Shown here: piece after piece, positions 16,709 to 24,936 of the stretch
Layout of the letters: each line of letters starts with the position of its first letter
Position numbering within the stretch: the stretch's first letter is position 1
Assembly: GCF_002931555.1 (NCBI RefSeq)
Contig: NZ_PSTZ01000010.1
Location: forward strand, 248,001 to 312,000
Direction: 5' to 3'
Source of the DNA: Pseudoclavibacter sp. RFBB5
GTDB taxonomy: Bacteria; Actinomycetota; Actinomycetes; Actinomycetales; Microbacteriaceae
DNA: 64,000 nt
The notes under the pieces: generated by a model
Database searches by the model: none
Seen by the model: only the letters and a program-made list of their open reading frames with translations
What the model was told of the DNA's origin: nothing
Translations under genes and position numbers: made by a program

Positions 16709-16738
16709 ATAGTAACGCGCAGGTCACGGAAACTTCAA
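16709..16738 (-). promoter_or_regulatory. candidate promoter of the M23 peptidase gene
   Basis: On the minus strand: TTGAAG, 18 nt, TACTAT, in the only AT-rich stretch of this gap, about 40 nt before the TTG start. The match to a housekeeping sigma promoter is moderate. Confidence 0.45.
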
Positions 16739-16897
16739 GGTCTCCGGGGAATCAAGGCTCTGTGTGGCCCGTCGCGAGGGTCGGCCCATCGGCCGCGTGG
16801 CCAGCAATCACGCGGGAGGGCGCGGGAGCCGACGACGTTCCAAGTCGGGCGTAATTCTTGCTGTCCAGCGCACCCCGGGCGTGCCACCGTCACGGAT

Positions 16898-17767
16898 TCA
16901 GAGGCCAACCCCAGGAAGCAACGTGACCAGATCGGCCAGCTCGACCTCGAGACCCGGCTTGGCCGCGATGATCAGGCGGCGCCCTTCGCGCCCCATCGCC
17001 TCGCCCACGACGACCGCGCCGGCCTCGCGGGCGACCAGCGCCGCCCCTGCGTGATCCCACGGGTTCAGCCCCGACTCGTAGTACGCATCCAGCCGATTGA
17101 TCGCGATGTTGCAGAGATCAAGGGATGCGGCGCCCACGCGGCGCAGGTCGCGCACGCGACCGGCAAGCGTCGTCCACTGCTCCGCCTGCTGCACACGACG
17201 CTCGGCCGCGTAGCTGAAGCCCGTGCCGACGAGAGCGAGCTCGAGAGGCGGGGCCGCGTCCACGTGCAGCCGCTCGCCGTTGCACCAGGACCCCTGCCCA
17301 CGCATGGCGGTGAAGGACTCGCGACCTTCCGGGTTGACGACGGCTGAGGCGAGCGCGGTGAAGCTTGAGGGCTCAGAACCTGGATCGCCGAGAACGACCG
17401 CGACGCTCACCGCGTAGTTCGGGTAGCCGTAGAGGTAGTTGACGGTGCCATCGATGGGGTCGACCACCCAGGTCAGTCCCGTCTCGCTTGCCGTGGCGTC
17501 TGATTCCTCACCGAAGAAGCCATCGCCAGGGCGGAGCTCCTCGAGACGGCGGCGGATGTGGGCCTCTGATTCCCGGTCAGATGCGGTGACGATGTCCACC
17601 GACGACGACTTCGTGTCGGCGACCGCCACGCCTTCCTTCCGGCGCGCAGCCACGAGCTCGCCGGCCTCCGTCGCGAGCGTCACCGCGATGTCGAGGAGCT
17701 CCCGCAGCTGCTCGGGAGCGAACTGATCGGCGTCTGGTGCAGGTGAGGAAGCGTCGCGTTGGGTCAC
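16898..17767 (-). CDS. inositol monophosphatase-family phosphatase
   Basis: A 289-residue protein with the metal-binding motifs of the family: GEES (Glu87, Glu88), WVVDPIDGTVNY (Asp103, Asp106) and WDHAGAALVAREAGA (Asp238). It should remove phosphate from myo-inositol 1-phosphate or a related sugar phosphate with Mg2+; histidinol phosphatase is an alternative seen in actinobacteria. The start is a GTG at 17767; the open frame extends a further 1.3 kb upstream, but that part lies antisense to fruR and fruK and is not coding. It is divergent from the fructose operon. Confidence 0.9.
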   Translation of the reverse strand: MTQRDASSPAPDADQFAPEQLRELLDIAVTLATEAGELVAARRKEGVAVADTKSSSVDIVTASDRESEAHIRRRLEELRPGDGFFGEESDATASETGLTWVVDPIDGTVNYLYGYPNYAVSVAVVLGDPGSEPSSFTALASAVVNPEGRESFTAMRGQGSWCNGERLHVDAAPPLELALVGTGFSYAAERRVQQAEQWTTLAGRVRDLRRVGAASLDLCNIAINRLDAYYESGLNPWDHAGAALVAREAGAVVVGEAMGREGRRLIIAAKPGLEVELADLVTLLPGVGL

Positions 17768-17806
17768 CGCTGGAGCGTAGCAAGCGCGCCCTTCGCGGGC
17801 TGATTC

Positions 17807-17850
17807 TGTGTTTGTGTTTGTTTCTCTTGTTTTACGCCCGCTTCGGGCGT
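17807..17850 (+). promoter_or_regulatory. T-rich repeats and small hairpin before fruR, candidate operator
   Basis: TGTGTTTGTGTTTGTTT (17807-17823) contains direct TGTTTG repeats, unusual in this GC-rich DNA, followed by TTGTTTTA and the hairpin ACGCCCG-CTT-CGGGCGT (17834-17850). DeoR-type regulators often bind such direct repeats, so autoregulation by FruR is suspected. Confidence 0.35.
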
Positions 17851-17894
17851 ACGCTCTCCACCAGAACCAACACCCGGATCGCACAGGAGCATCC

Positions 17895-18680
17895 ATGTAC
17901 GCAACGGAGCGGCACGCGCTCATCCTCGAACGCATCACCCAGCACGGGAAAGTCGCCGTGCGGGAACTCGCGGGCGACCTCGACGTCACACCAGAGACCA
18001 TCCGCCGCGACCTCGACCAGCTCGAGCTCGAGAACCTCGTCAGACGAGTCCACGGCGGAGCCGTCAGCAACTCCCTCGGCAGCCTCGCCGAGACCGCCGT
18101 CGCCGAACGGCAGCCGCTCAACCACGACGCCAAGGTGAGCATCGGCGAAGCCGCCGAGCGCCTCATCCCCCGCGGCTTCACCGGGTCCATCCTCATCGAC
18201 GCCGGGACGACCACCGCCGAGATCGCCGCGGCCCTCGTGCGACGACCCTCAGACGAGCTCGCGAAGCTGCAGGTCATCAGCAACTCCCTGCCCATCCTCG
18301 CGCTCCTCGCGGCGCACAGCGAGCTCACGACGATCGCCATCGGCGGGCGAGTGCGAGGCCTCACGAGCGCCGCCGTCGGCCCGAGCGCCCTCGCCCAGCT
18401 CGCCGCGCTCCGCCCCGACCTCGCCTTCGTCGGCACCAACGGCATCAGCGCCGAATTCGGGCTCAGCACCCCAGACCCCGACGAGGCGGCAGTGAAGTCG
18501 GCCATGTGCCGAGGCGCCCGCCGCGTGGTCGTCGCCGTCGACGCCTCCAAGTTCGACCAAGACGCCCTCACCCACATCGCGCCGCTCTCCAGCGTCGATG
18601 CCCTGGTCACCGACCAGCCCCCGCGTGCGGCACTCGCCGCCGCGCTCACCGAGAACGACGTGGAAGCAGTGCTCGCATGA
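17895..18680 (+). CDS. fruR: DeoR-family regulator of the fructose operon
   Basis: A 261-residue protein. The N-terminal winged HTH (about 1-57) has the DeoR signature VRELAGDLDVTPETIRRDL; the C-terminal DeoR sensor domain (about 75-240) has DAGTTTAEIA and GTNGISAEFGLSTPDPDEAAVK, the sugar-phosphate pocket typical of GlpR/FruR proteins. The start at 17895 is set by AGGAG 5 nt upstream. Its stop overlaps the fruK start (ATGA). The expected inducer is fructose 1-phosphate or a similar sugar phosphate, repressing the fruR-fruK-fruA operon in its absence. Confidence 0.9.
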   Translation: MYATERHALILERITQHGKVAVRELAGDLDVTPETIRRDLDQLELENLVRRVHGGAVSNSLGSLAETAVAERQPLNHDAKVSIGEAAERLIPRGFTGSILIDAGTTTAEIAAALVRRPSDELAKLQVISNSLPILALLAAHSELTTIAIGGRVRGLTSAAVGPSALAQLAALRPDLAFVGTNGISAEFGLSTPDPDEAAVKSAMCRGARRVVVAVDASKFDQDALTHIAPLSSVDALVTDQPPRAALAAALTENDVEAVLA

Positions 18681-19684
18681 TCGTCACCGTCACCGCCAAC
18701 CCAGCAATCGACAAGACCCTCGCCCTCCCCCACCCGCTCGCTCGAGGTGAAGTCCAGCGACTCACCGGCAGCGAGTCGCAGGCGGGCGGCAAGGGCATCA
18801 ACGTCTCCCGCGCCCTCCGCGCCTCCAAGCTCGACAACCTCGCCATCTTCCCCGCATCCGCAGACGACGACTTCACGCACCTCGTCGAAGCCGAGGGGCT
18901 CCGGATGCTCCCCGTCCGCATCGAAGGCAAGGTGCGCACCAACTTCGCCGTCACCGAGACCGACGGCACCACCACCAAGCTCAACGAGCCCGGCCCGCAC
19001 CTCAGCGCCGAAGAAGCAGACGCCCTCGTCGCCGCCGTCGTCGCCGCATCCCACGGCGCCGACTGGCTTGTCCTCGCGGGCTCCCTGCCGCTCGGAGTCG
19101 ACTCCTCCTTCTACGCAACGCTCATCGAGGCCGTTCGCGCCGAGCTCGGCGACGCATCACCGCGCGTCGCCGTCGACAGCTCAGACGCCCCGCTCGAAGC
19201 ACTCCTCGCATCCGGAACCCGCGTGCAGCTCATCAAGCCGAACGCCTTCGAGCTCGCCGACCTGAGCGGCATCTCCGACGGAGACACCCTCGAAGCCGAC
19301 CCGCAGCTCGCCGCCGACGCTGCGGGGAGAGCCCTCGAACGGGGAGCCGACGCCGTGCTCGCCACCCTCGGAGGAGCAGGCGCCATCTACCGAGACGCCA
19401 CCACCAGCCTCTTCGCCACCCCGCCACCCACTCGCGTGCGCAGCACCGTCGGAGCAGGCGACTCGTCGCTCGCCGGCTACCTGCTCGCGAGCGTCACCGG
19501 GGCCACCCCCGAACGCGCCCTCGCCCAAGCCGTCGCCCACGGAAGCGCCGCAGCTTCCCTCCCCGGCAGCGGAGTCCCATCCCCCGAGCAGACACAGCCG
19601 GACCTCGTCCGCATCGACCACCTCGCCACCACCGGCGAACACAGCAACAGCATCGCAACCAGCACCAAGGAGAACGCATCATGA
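18677..19684 (+). CDS. fruK: 1-phosphofructokinase
   Basis: A 335-residue PfkB-family kinase. Signatures are the N-terminal TANPAIDKTL with the substrate motif GGKGINVSRAL, and the C-terminal VGAGDSSLAGYLLA with catalytic Asp262. It phosphorylates fructose 1-phosphate, the product of the PTS permease encoded next, to fructose 1,6-bisphosphate. The start (ATG 18677) overlaps the fruR stop and its own stop overlaps the fruA start, both ATGA, so the three genes are translationally coupled. The last 30 residues are Ser/Thr-rich and not part of the kinase fold. Confidence 0.93.
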   Translation: MIVTVTANPAIDKTLALPHPLARGEVQRLTGSESQAGGKGINVSRALRASKLDNLAIFPASADDDFTHLVEAEGLRMLPVRIEGKVRTNFAVTETDGTTTKLNEPGPHLSAEEADALVAAVVAASHGADWLVLAGSLPLGVDSSFYATLIEAVRAELGDASPRVAVDSSDAPLEALLASGTRVQLIKPNAFELADLSGISDGDTLEADPQLAADAAGRALERGADAVLATLGGAGAIYRDATTSLFATPPPTRVRSTVGAGDSSLAGYLLASVTGATPERALAQAVAHGSAAASLPGSGVPSPEQTQPDLVRIDHLATTGEHSNSIATSTKENAS

Positions 19685-21717
19685 CCACCTACATCACGCC
19701 AGGGCTCGTCGCCCTCGACGTCGACCTGGGTGCGGACAAGACCGATGTCATCCGCAACCTCGCCGAACGCGTCGTCTCGCAGGGCCGCGCGACCGACGCC
19801 GCAGGGCTCGCCGCCGACGCCCTCGCCCGCGAAGAACAGGGAGCGACCGGCGTGCCTGGCGGCATCGCCATCCCGCACTGCCGCTCCGGCGCCGTCACCG
19901 AGGCCACGCTCGCCATGTCGCGCCTCAACCCGGGTGTCGACTTCGGCGCCCACGACGGGCCCAGCGACCTCGTCTTCTTCATCGCCGCCCCCGACGGCGC
20001 CCACGACGAGCACCTCCAGATGCTCTCCAAGCTCGCCCGCTCCCTCATGGTCCCCGAGTTCAACGACTCGCTCCGCGCCGCGACCACCCCGGAAGAGATC
20101 GTCGCGATCGTCGAGAAGGCCCTCGAGCCCGAGGAAGCCAAGCCGGCAGCTGCTGCCGCACCCGCGGCTCCCGCCGCGAGCGGAGCATCCACCGGCCCCG
20201 TCATCGTCGCCGTCACGTCCTGCGCCACCGGCATCGCCCACACCTTCATGTCAGCGGATGCGCTCACCGCGAAGGCCAAGGAGATGGGCATCGAGTTCTA
20301 CGTCGAGCCGCAGGGCTCCTCGAAGGTCACGCCCCTCGACCCCGCCATCATCAAGCGCGCAGACGCCGTCATCTTCGCCAACGACGTCGACGTGCGCGAC
20401 CGCGGCCGCTTCGCCGGCAAGCCCGTCGTGCAGTCGCCCGTGAAGCGCGGCATCGACCACCCGGACGAGCTGCTGGGCGAGGCCGTCGCCGCAGCCAAGG
20501 ACCCGAACGCCAAGCGCGTCCCGGCCGTCGACTCCAGCGAAGCATCCGAGAACAACGCCAACGAGAGCGTCGGCGCCCGCATCAAGCGCTGGCTGCTCAC
20601 CGGCGTCAGCTACATGATCCCGTTCGTCGCAGGTGGCGGCCTCCTCATCGCCCTCGGCTTCCTCCTCGGCGGCTACGACATCGTCAGCGACGGCCGCAAC
20701 ACCGACATCATCCTGCAGAACTCGCTCTTCAACCTGCCGCCAGACGAAGCAACCCGCTCGGGCCTCCTCGTCTACCTCGGCGCAGTCGCATCCGCCATCG
20801 GGCAAGCCTCCATGGGCTTCCTCGTGCCAGCCCTCGCCGGCTACATCGCCTACGCCATCGCCGACCGTCCAGGCATCGCGCCCGGCTTCGTCGCCGGTGC
20901 CGTCGCAGGCATCATGGGCGCCGGCTTCATCGGCGGCATCGTCGGTGGCCTCATCGCAGGTGGCGCGGCCTACTGGATCGGCTCGTGGAACGTGCCCCGC
21001 TGGATGCGCGGCCTCATGCCGGTCGTCATCATCCCGCTCGTCGGCTCCATCATCGCCTCCGGCCTCATGGTCATCCTCCTCGGCGGCCCCATCGCGGCCC
21101 TCACCAACGGCCTCAACACCTGGCTCACCGGCCTCACCGGCGCCAGCGCCGTACTCCTCGGCATCATCCTCGGCACCATGATGTGCTTCGACCTCGGAGG
21201 CCCCGTCAACAAGGTCGCCTACGCGTTCGCAGTCGCCGGCCTCGGCGCCGGATCCTTCGACAACCAGGCACCCTGGATGATCATGGCCACCGTCATGGCA
21301 GCCGGCATGGTCCCGCCGCTCGCCATGGCACTCGCCACCACCATCGCACCGCGCCTCTTCTCCCCCGTGGAGAAGGAGAACGGCCGCGCGGCCTGGCTTC
21401 TCGGAGCTGCCTTCATCTCCGAAGGCGCCATCCCGTTCGCCGCAGCCGACCCGCTGCGTGTGATCCCCGCGAGCATCCTCGGTGGTGCCGCCACCGGGGC
21501 CATCACCATGGCCACGGGCGTCACCTCGCAGGCACCCCACGGCGGAATCTTCGTGTTCTTCGCCATCGGCAACCTGCTCTGGTTCGTGCTCGCGATCCTC
21601 ATCGGAACCGTCATCTCCGGCCTCACCGTCATCGCCCTCAAGAAGTGGGTGCGCAAGGCACCGGTCGACGCCGACGTGCCAGTCGCCGCCTCGCTGCAGG
21701 GCGAGCTCGCGCACTAG
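19681..21717 (+). CDS. fruA: fructose PTS transporter, EIIABC
   Basis: A 678-residue protein with all three PTS domains: EIIA (about 1-150) with phosphorylated His66 in IAIPHCRSG; an Ala/Pro linker; EIIB (about 175-270) with phosphorylated Cys181 in VTSCATGIAHTFM; and EIIC (about 295-660), the membrane channel, with SYMIPFVAGGGLLIALGFLL and the GGPVNKVAYAFA loop. It takes up fructose and phosphorylates it to fructose 1-phosphate. No ptsH or ptsI gene is in the window, so phosphate must come from EI and HPr encoded elsewhere. A family B palindrome starts 30 nt after the stop and may end the transcript. Confidence 0.94.
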   Translation: MTTYITPGLVALDVDLGADKTDVIRNLAERVVSQGRATDAAGLAADALAREEQGATGVPGGIAIPHCRSGAVTEATLAMSRLNPGVDFGAHDGPSDLVFFIAAPDGAHDEHLQMLSKLARSLMVPEFNDSLRAATTPEEIVAIVEKALEPEEAKPAAAAAPAAPAASGASTGPVIVAVTSCATGIAHTFMSADALTAKAKEMGIEFYVEPQGSSKVTPLDPAIIKRADAVIFANDVDVRDRGRFAGKPVVQSPVKRGIDHPDELLGEAVAAAKDPNAKRVPAVDSSEASENNANESVGARIKRWLLTGVSYMIPFVAGGGLLIALGFLLGGYDIVSDGRNTDIILQNSLFNLPPDEATRSGLLVYLGAVASAIGQASMGFLVPALAGYIAYAIADRPGIAPGFVAGAVAGIMGAGFIGGIVGGLIAGGAAYWIGSWNVPRWMRGLMPVVIIPLVGSIIASGLMVILLGGPIAALTNGLNTWLTGLTGASAVLLGIILGTMMCFDLGGPVNKVAYAFAVAGLGAGSFDNQAPWMIMATVMAAGMVPPLAMALATTIAPRLFSPVEKENGRAAWLLGAAFISEGAIPFAAADPLRVIPASILGGAATGAITMATGVTSQAPHGGIFVFFAIGNLLWFVLAILIGTVISGLTVIALKKWVRKAPVDADVPVAASLQGELAH

Positions 21718-21747
21718 GTCGCTCGCGTCGCGGACGCCTCCCTCTGA

Positions 21748-21813
21748 CTCGGGATGGGTTCCACGCTTCGAGATGGGTTGCACCCCATCCGGAAGCGCGG
21801 GACCCATCCCGAG
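21748..21813. repeat. palindromic repeat, family B copy 1
   Basis: Outer arms CTCGGGATGGGT (21748-21759) and ACCCATCCCGAG (21802-21813) are perfectly complementary. Inside, CCACGCTTCG pairs imperfectly with CGGAAGCGCGG, and GATGGG with CCCATC. It lies between fruA and the symporter gene, and could also act as the fru operon terminator. Related copies are at 55753-56047. Confidence 0.85.
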
Positions 21814-21906
21814 ACTCGTTGAGGTGCGGCCACGCCCTCACACTCGTCCATCCGAGTAGTCCGCATCGTTACTCCAGCGAAACTTCCCTGCGGGCATACT
21901 CACACT

Positions 21907-23376
21907 ATGGACTTCATCAACGAACTCATACTCGCCGGCGGTGACTTGCTGTGGACGTGGGCAGTGCTGCCCATCCTGGCCCTGCTCGGTGTGTACTTCA
22001 CCATCCGCTCCGGCGTGGTCCAGTTCCGCCTCATCCCGGAGATGTTCCGTACCCTCACGAACAAGACCCCCCTCAACGAGGCGGGCGAACCGCAGTCGGT
22101 CTCCGCGTTCCAGGCATTCACGATCTCCGCCGCATCGCGAGTCGGAGTCGGCAACATCGCCGGCGTCGGCACCGCGATCGCCATCGGCGGACCAGGCGCG
22201 GTGTTCTGGATGTGGGCGATGGCGTTCATCGGCGGCGCGTCGAGCTTCGTGGAGTCCACGCTCGGGCAGCTCTACAAGGTGCGCGACAAGGACAGCTTCC
22301 GCGGCGGGCCCGCCTACTACATGCAGTACGGGCTCAAGTCACGCTGGATGGGCATCCTCTTCGCCGTCATCCTCGTCATCTGCTTCCCCTTCGCCTTCAG
22401 CTCCCTCCAGGCGAACACCATCTCGGCGACCGTCTCCGCGAGCTTCGACGGCGACGTAAGCTGGATCCCGTGGGTCGTCGGCATCGTCCTCGCCATCCTG
22501 ACGGCGCTCGTCATCTTCGGCGGCGTGCACCGCATCGCCTCGATCACGCAGGCCGTCGTGCCCCTCATGGCCCTCATGTACCTCCTCATGGGCATCGTCA
22601 TCGTCGGCATGAACATCGACCAGCTCCCGGTCGTGTTCGGTCAGATCTTCACCCAGGCGTTCGGCTTCAACGAGGTGCTCGGCGCCACCGTGGGCACCAT
22701 CATCATGACCGGCGTCAAGCGAGGCATGTTCTCCAACGAGGCAGGCCTCGGCTCAGCGCCGAACGCCGGCGCCAGCGCGGCAGTCACCCACCCCGTCAAG
22801 CAGGGCCTCGTGCAGACCCTCGGCGTCTACTTCGACACGTTCCTGGTCTGCTCGATCACCGCATTCATCGTCCTCGTCTCGACACCGGACCTCGCGGGGG
22901 CGGAACGAGGAATCGCCCTCACGCAAGCGGCCGTCGTCGGGGCGCTTGGGCCGTGGTCGAACATCCTGCTGAGCATCATCATCTTCCTGCTCGCGTTCAG
23001 CTCGATCATCGGCAACTACTACTACGGCGAATCGAACATCGAGTTCATCAACCCGAACAAGACCGTGCTCCGCGTCTACCGCTTCGCCGTCGTGGCCGTC
23101 GTCCTCCTCGGATCCATCGCCTCGGCCGACCTCATCTGGAACACGGCAGACGGCATCATGGGGCTCATGGCGCTCGTGAACCTCGTCGCCATCGGCCTCC
23201 TCTCCGGCGTGGCCTTCAAGCTGCTGAAGGACTACACCGATCAGCGCAAGCTGGGCAAGGATCCCGTCTTCACGCGCTCACGGCTCCCGGAGCTCCAGGG
23301 CGTGCACTGCTGGGAGAACGAGCTCAGCGTGACGGGCCCCGTCACCGTCGTCGACGAAGCCAAGGCGCGCGGCTGA
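21907..23376 (+). CDS. alanine/glycine:cation symporter (AGCS family)
   Basis: A 489-residue membrane protein with about 10-11 hydrophobic segments. AGCS signatures are TISAASRVGVGNIAGVGTAI (about 76-95), GGPGAVFWMW, FRGGPAYYMQYG and GVKRGMFSNEAGLGSAPNA. These proteins import alanine or glycine with Na+ (or H+). No glycine riboswitch is visible in the 189-bp leader, which instead contains a family B palindrome. A strong terminator follows the gene. The C-terminal 45 residues are charged and cytoplasmic. Confidence 0.93.
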   Translation: MDFINELILAGGDLLWTWAVLPILALLGVYFTIRSGVVQFRLIPEMFRTLTNKTPLNEAGEPQSVSAFQAFTISAASRVGVGNIAGVGTAIAIGGPGAVFWMWAMAFIGGASSFVESTLGQLYKVRDKDSFRGGPAYYMQYGLKSRWMGILFAVILVICFPFAFSSLQANTISATVSASFDGDVSWIPWVVGIVLAILTALVIFGGVHRIASITQAVVPLMALMYLLMGIVIVGMNIDQLPVVFGQIFTQAFGFNEVLGATVGTIIMTGVKRGMFSNEAGLGSAPNAGASAAVTHPVKQGLVQTLGVYFDTFLVCSITAFIVLVSTPDLAGAERGIALTQAAVVGALGPWSNILLSIIIFLLAFSSIIGNYYYGESNIEFINPNKTVLRVYRFAVVAVVLLGSIASADLIWNTADGIMGLMALVNLVAIGLLSGVAFKLLKDYTDQRKLGKDPVFTRSRLPELQGVHCWENELSVTGPVTVVDEAKARG

Positions 23377-23414
23377 TCCGGCGCAGCTGAGGCAGCGCAC
23401 CTGCCGCGCAGAAC

Positions 23415-23460
23415 AGAGCCGGGCCCGCATCCACTGATACGTGGATGCGAGCCCGGCTCT
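23415..23460 (+). terminator. strong terminator between symporter and nhaA
   Basis: AGAGCCGGGCCCGCATCCAC (23415-23434) pairs with the arm 23441-23460 (begins GTGGATGCGA) over 20 bp with one mismatch and a 6-nt loop, then TTCT. The flanking genes converge, and the hairpin could stop both. Confidence 0.93.
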
Positions 23461-23478
23461 TCTCGGTTGACGCTGGAG

Positions 23479-24804
23479 TCAGCTCTCCTTGGTGTGCGGC
23501 TGCGCGTCGCGCCCGTCGACGTGGGCATCGATCTCGGACTCGTCGGCGTCGCTTCCGATCGGCGTCCTGTCGATGTCGGGGATGCCGTCCTCGTTCATGT
23601 CGTCGCTGCGAGCGCGCTTCGCGTCGTGACGCAGCGTGATCGCGGCGAGCACGGCCGCGAGGAGGCTGCCGCCGAGCACGGCGAGCTTCGCAGCCGCCGT
23701 GTGCTCTGAGTCGGGGAACGAGAGCTCGGCGATGAGCAGCGAGACCGTGAAGCCGATGCCGGTGAGGAAGCCGACCGGGAGCAGGTCTCTGACGCCGATC
23801 GCGTCGGGGAGCCTCAGCGGTGTCAGCTTCACGACGAGCGCTGTCATGCCGAGCACGCCGATGAGCTTTCCGAGCACGAGTGCCGCTGCGATCGCGATGA
23901 ACACGGGCTGCGAGACCACCGCTCCGAGACCATCACCGTCCACGATGTTCACACCGGCGGCGAAGAACGCGAAGACGGGCAGCGCGAAGCCCGACGAGAA
24001 CGGACCGATCTTGTCGCCGAACCGATGCGTGCGCGAGTCGGTTTCGCCGTGGACCTTCTTAGATGGCACGCAGAACCCGAGCAGCACACCCGCGATGGTC
24101 GCGTGCACGCCCGCCTCGTGCATGAGCACCCAGGCGATGATCGCGATCGGCAGCAGCAGCCACCAGGAGGGGCGCTTGGAGCGGACGACGAGCAGGAAGA
24201 CGCCGACCGCGACGAGCGATCCGAGCAGCGCGAGCAGGTTGATGCCCGCCGTGTAGAAGATGGCGATGATGACAATCGCGAGGAGGTCGTCGACGACCGC
24301 GAGTGTCAGCAGGAAGGTGCGGACTCCGCGCGGGAGTCCGCGTCCGAAGATGGCGAGGACTCCCAGGGCGAAGGCGATGTCCGTCGCAGTCGGGATCGCC
24401 CAGCCGTGGAGCGCCGAGGTGTCGCCGAGGACGGACACCGCGATCACGTAGAGGATGGCCGGCATCGCCATGCCCGCGACGGCGCCGAGGACTGGCACCG
24501 CCGCCTCCTTCGGCTTGCGGAGGCTGCCCGAGACGAACTCGTGCTTCAGCTCCACGCCGACGGTGAAGAAGAAGACCGCGAGCAGGCCGTCAGCCGCCCA
24601 GGTCGCGAGCGACAGGTCGAGGTGGATGGCGGCTGGCCCGATCGTGATCGCGCTGAGCGCCTCGTAGCCTCCGCGCCACGGCGAGTTCGCCCAGATGAGG
24701 GCGATGGCGGCCGCGAACAGGAGGAGGGCCCCTCCGGTGGTCTCGCGCATGATCCACGCGTTCAGTCGCGCGAAGCCTGTCGGTCGAGTGGCGGGTGCTG
24801 TCAT
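23479..24804 (-). CDS. nhaA: Na+/H+ antiporter NhaA
   Basis: A 441-residue protein with the NhaA layout: FFFTVGVELKHEFVSGSLR, the PTATDIAFALGVLA motif, and the ion-binding pair Asp172/Asp173 in LAVVDDLLAIV. It exports Na+ (or Li+) in exchange for protons at alkaline pH or high salt. I start it at the ATG at 24804, which has AGGAG 4 nt upstream; the frame stays open to 24918. The C-terminal 50 residues are very acidic and Asp-rich, and extend beyond the usual E. coli length of about 390 residues. Confidence 0.93.
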   Translation of the reverse strand: MTAPATRPTGFARLNAWIMRETTGGALLLFAAAIALIWANSPWRGGYEALSAITIGPAAIHLDLSLATWAADGLLAVFFFTVGVELKHEFVSGSLRKPKEAAVPVLGAVAGMAMPAILYVIAVSVLGDTSALHGWAIPTATDIAFALGVLAIFGRGLPRGVRTFLLTLAVVDDLLAIVIIAIFYTAGINLLALLGSLVAVGVFLLVVRSKRPSWWLLLPIAIIAWVLMHEAGVHATIAGVLLGFCVPSKKVHGETDSRTHRFGDKIGPFSSGFALPVFAFFAAGVNIVDGDGLGAVVSQPVFIAIAAALVLGKLIGVLGMTALVVKLTPLRLPDAIGVRDLLPVGFLTGIGFTVSLLIAELSFPDSEHTAAAKLAVLGGSLLAAVLAAITLRHDAKRARSDDMNEDGIPDIDRTPIGSDADESEIDAHVDGRDAQPHTKES

Positions 24805-24936
24805 GGTTCTCCTGACGTCTGAGACCGGCCAGCGGGTTGTGGCACAGCCGCCGACCAGACTTCCCGGCACACCGGGAGACGAGTCTACCGCTCGCCCGGC
24901 GTGCATAGCAGCGCGCATGCGGACGCGGCGCGGCGT

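Noticed and set aside
16670-16760. Possible c-di-AMP (ydaO-type) riboswitch before the M23 peptidase
   Set aside because: The leader is too short and has none of the conserved blocks; only a promoter and ribosome binding site are visible.
17768-19054. N-terminal extension of the inositol monophosphatase frame
   Set aside because: It runs antisense to fruR and fruK and has no conserved sequence; the family start fits the GTG at 17767.
20251-21807. Open frame of 518 codons on the minus strand
   Set aside because: It is antisense to fruA and extremely Asp/Glu/Gly-rich, a typical shadow.
21814-21906. Possible glycine riboswitch before the symporter
   Set aside because: No tandem aptamer features are present; the leader holds a family B palindrome and a short unstructured part.
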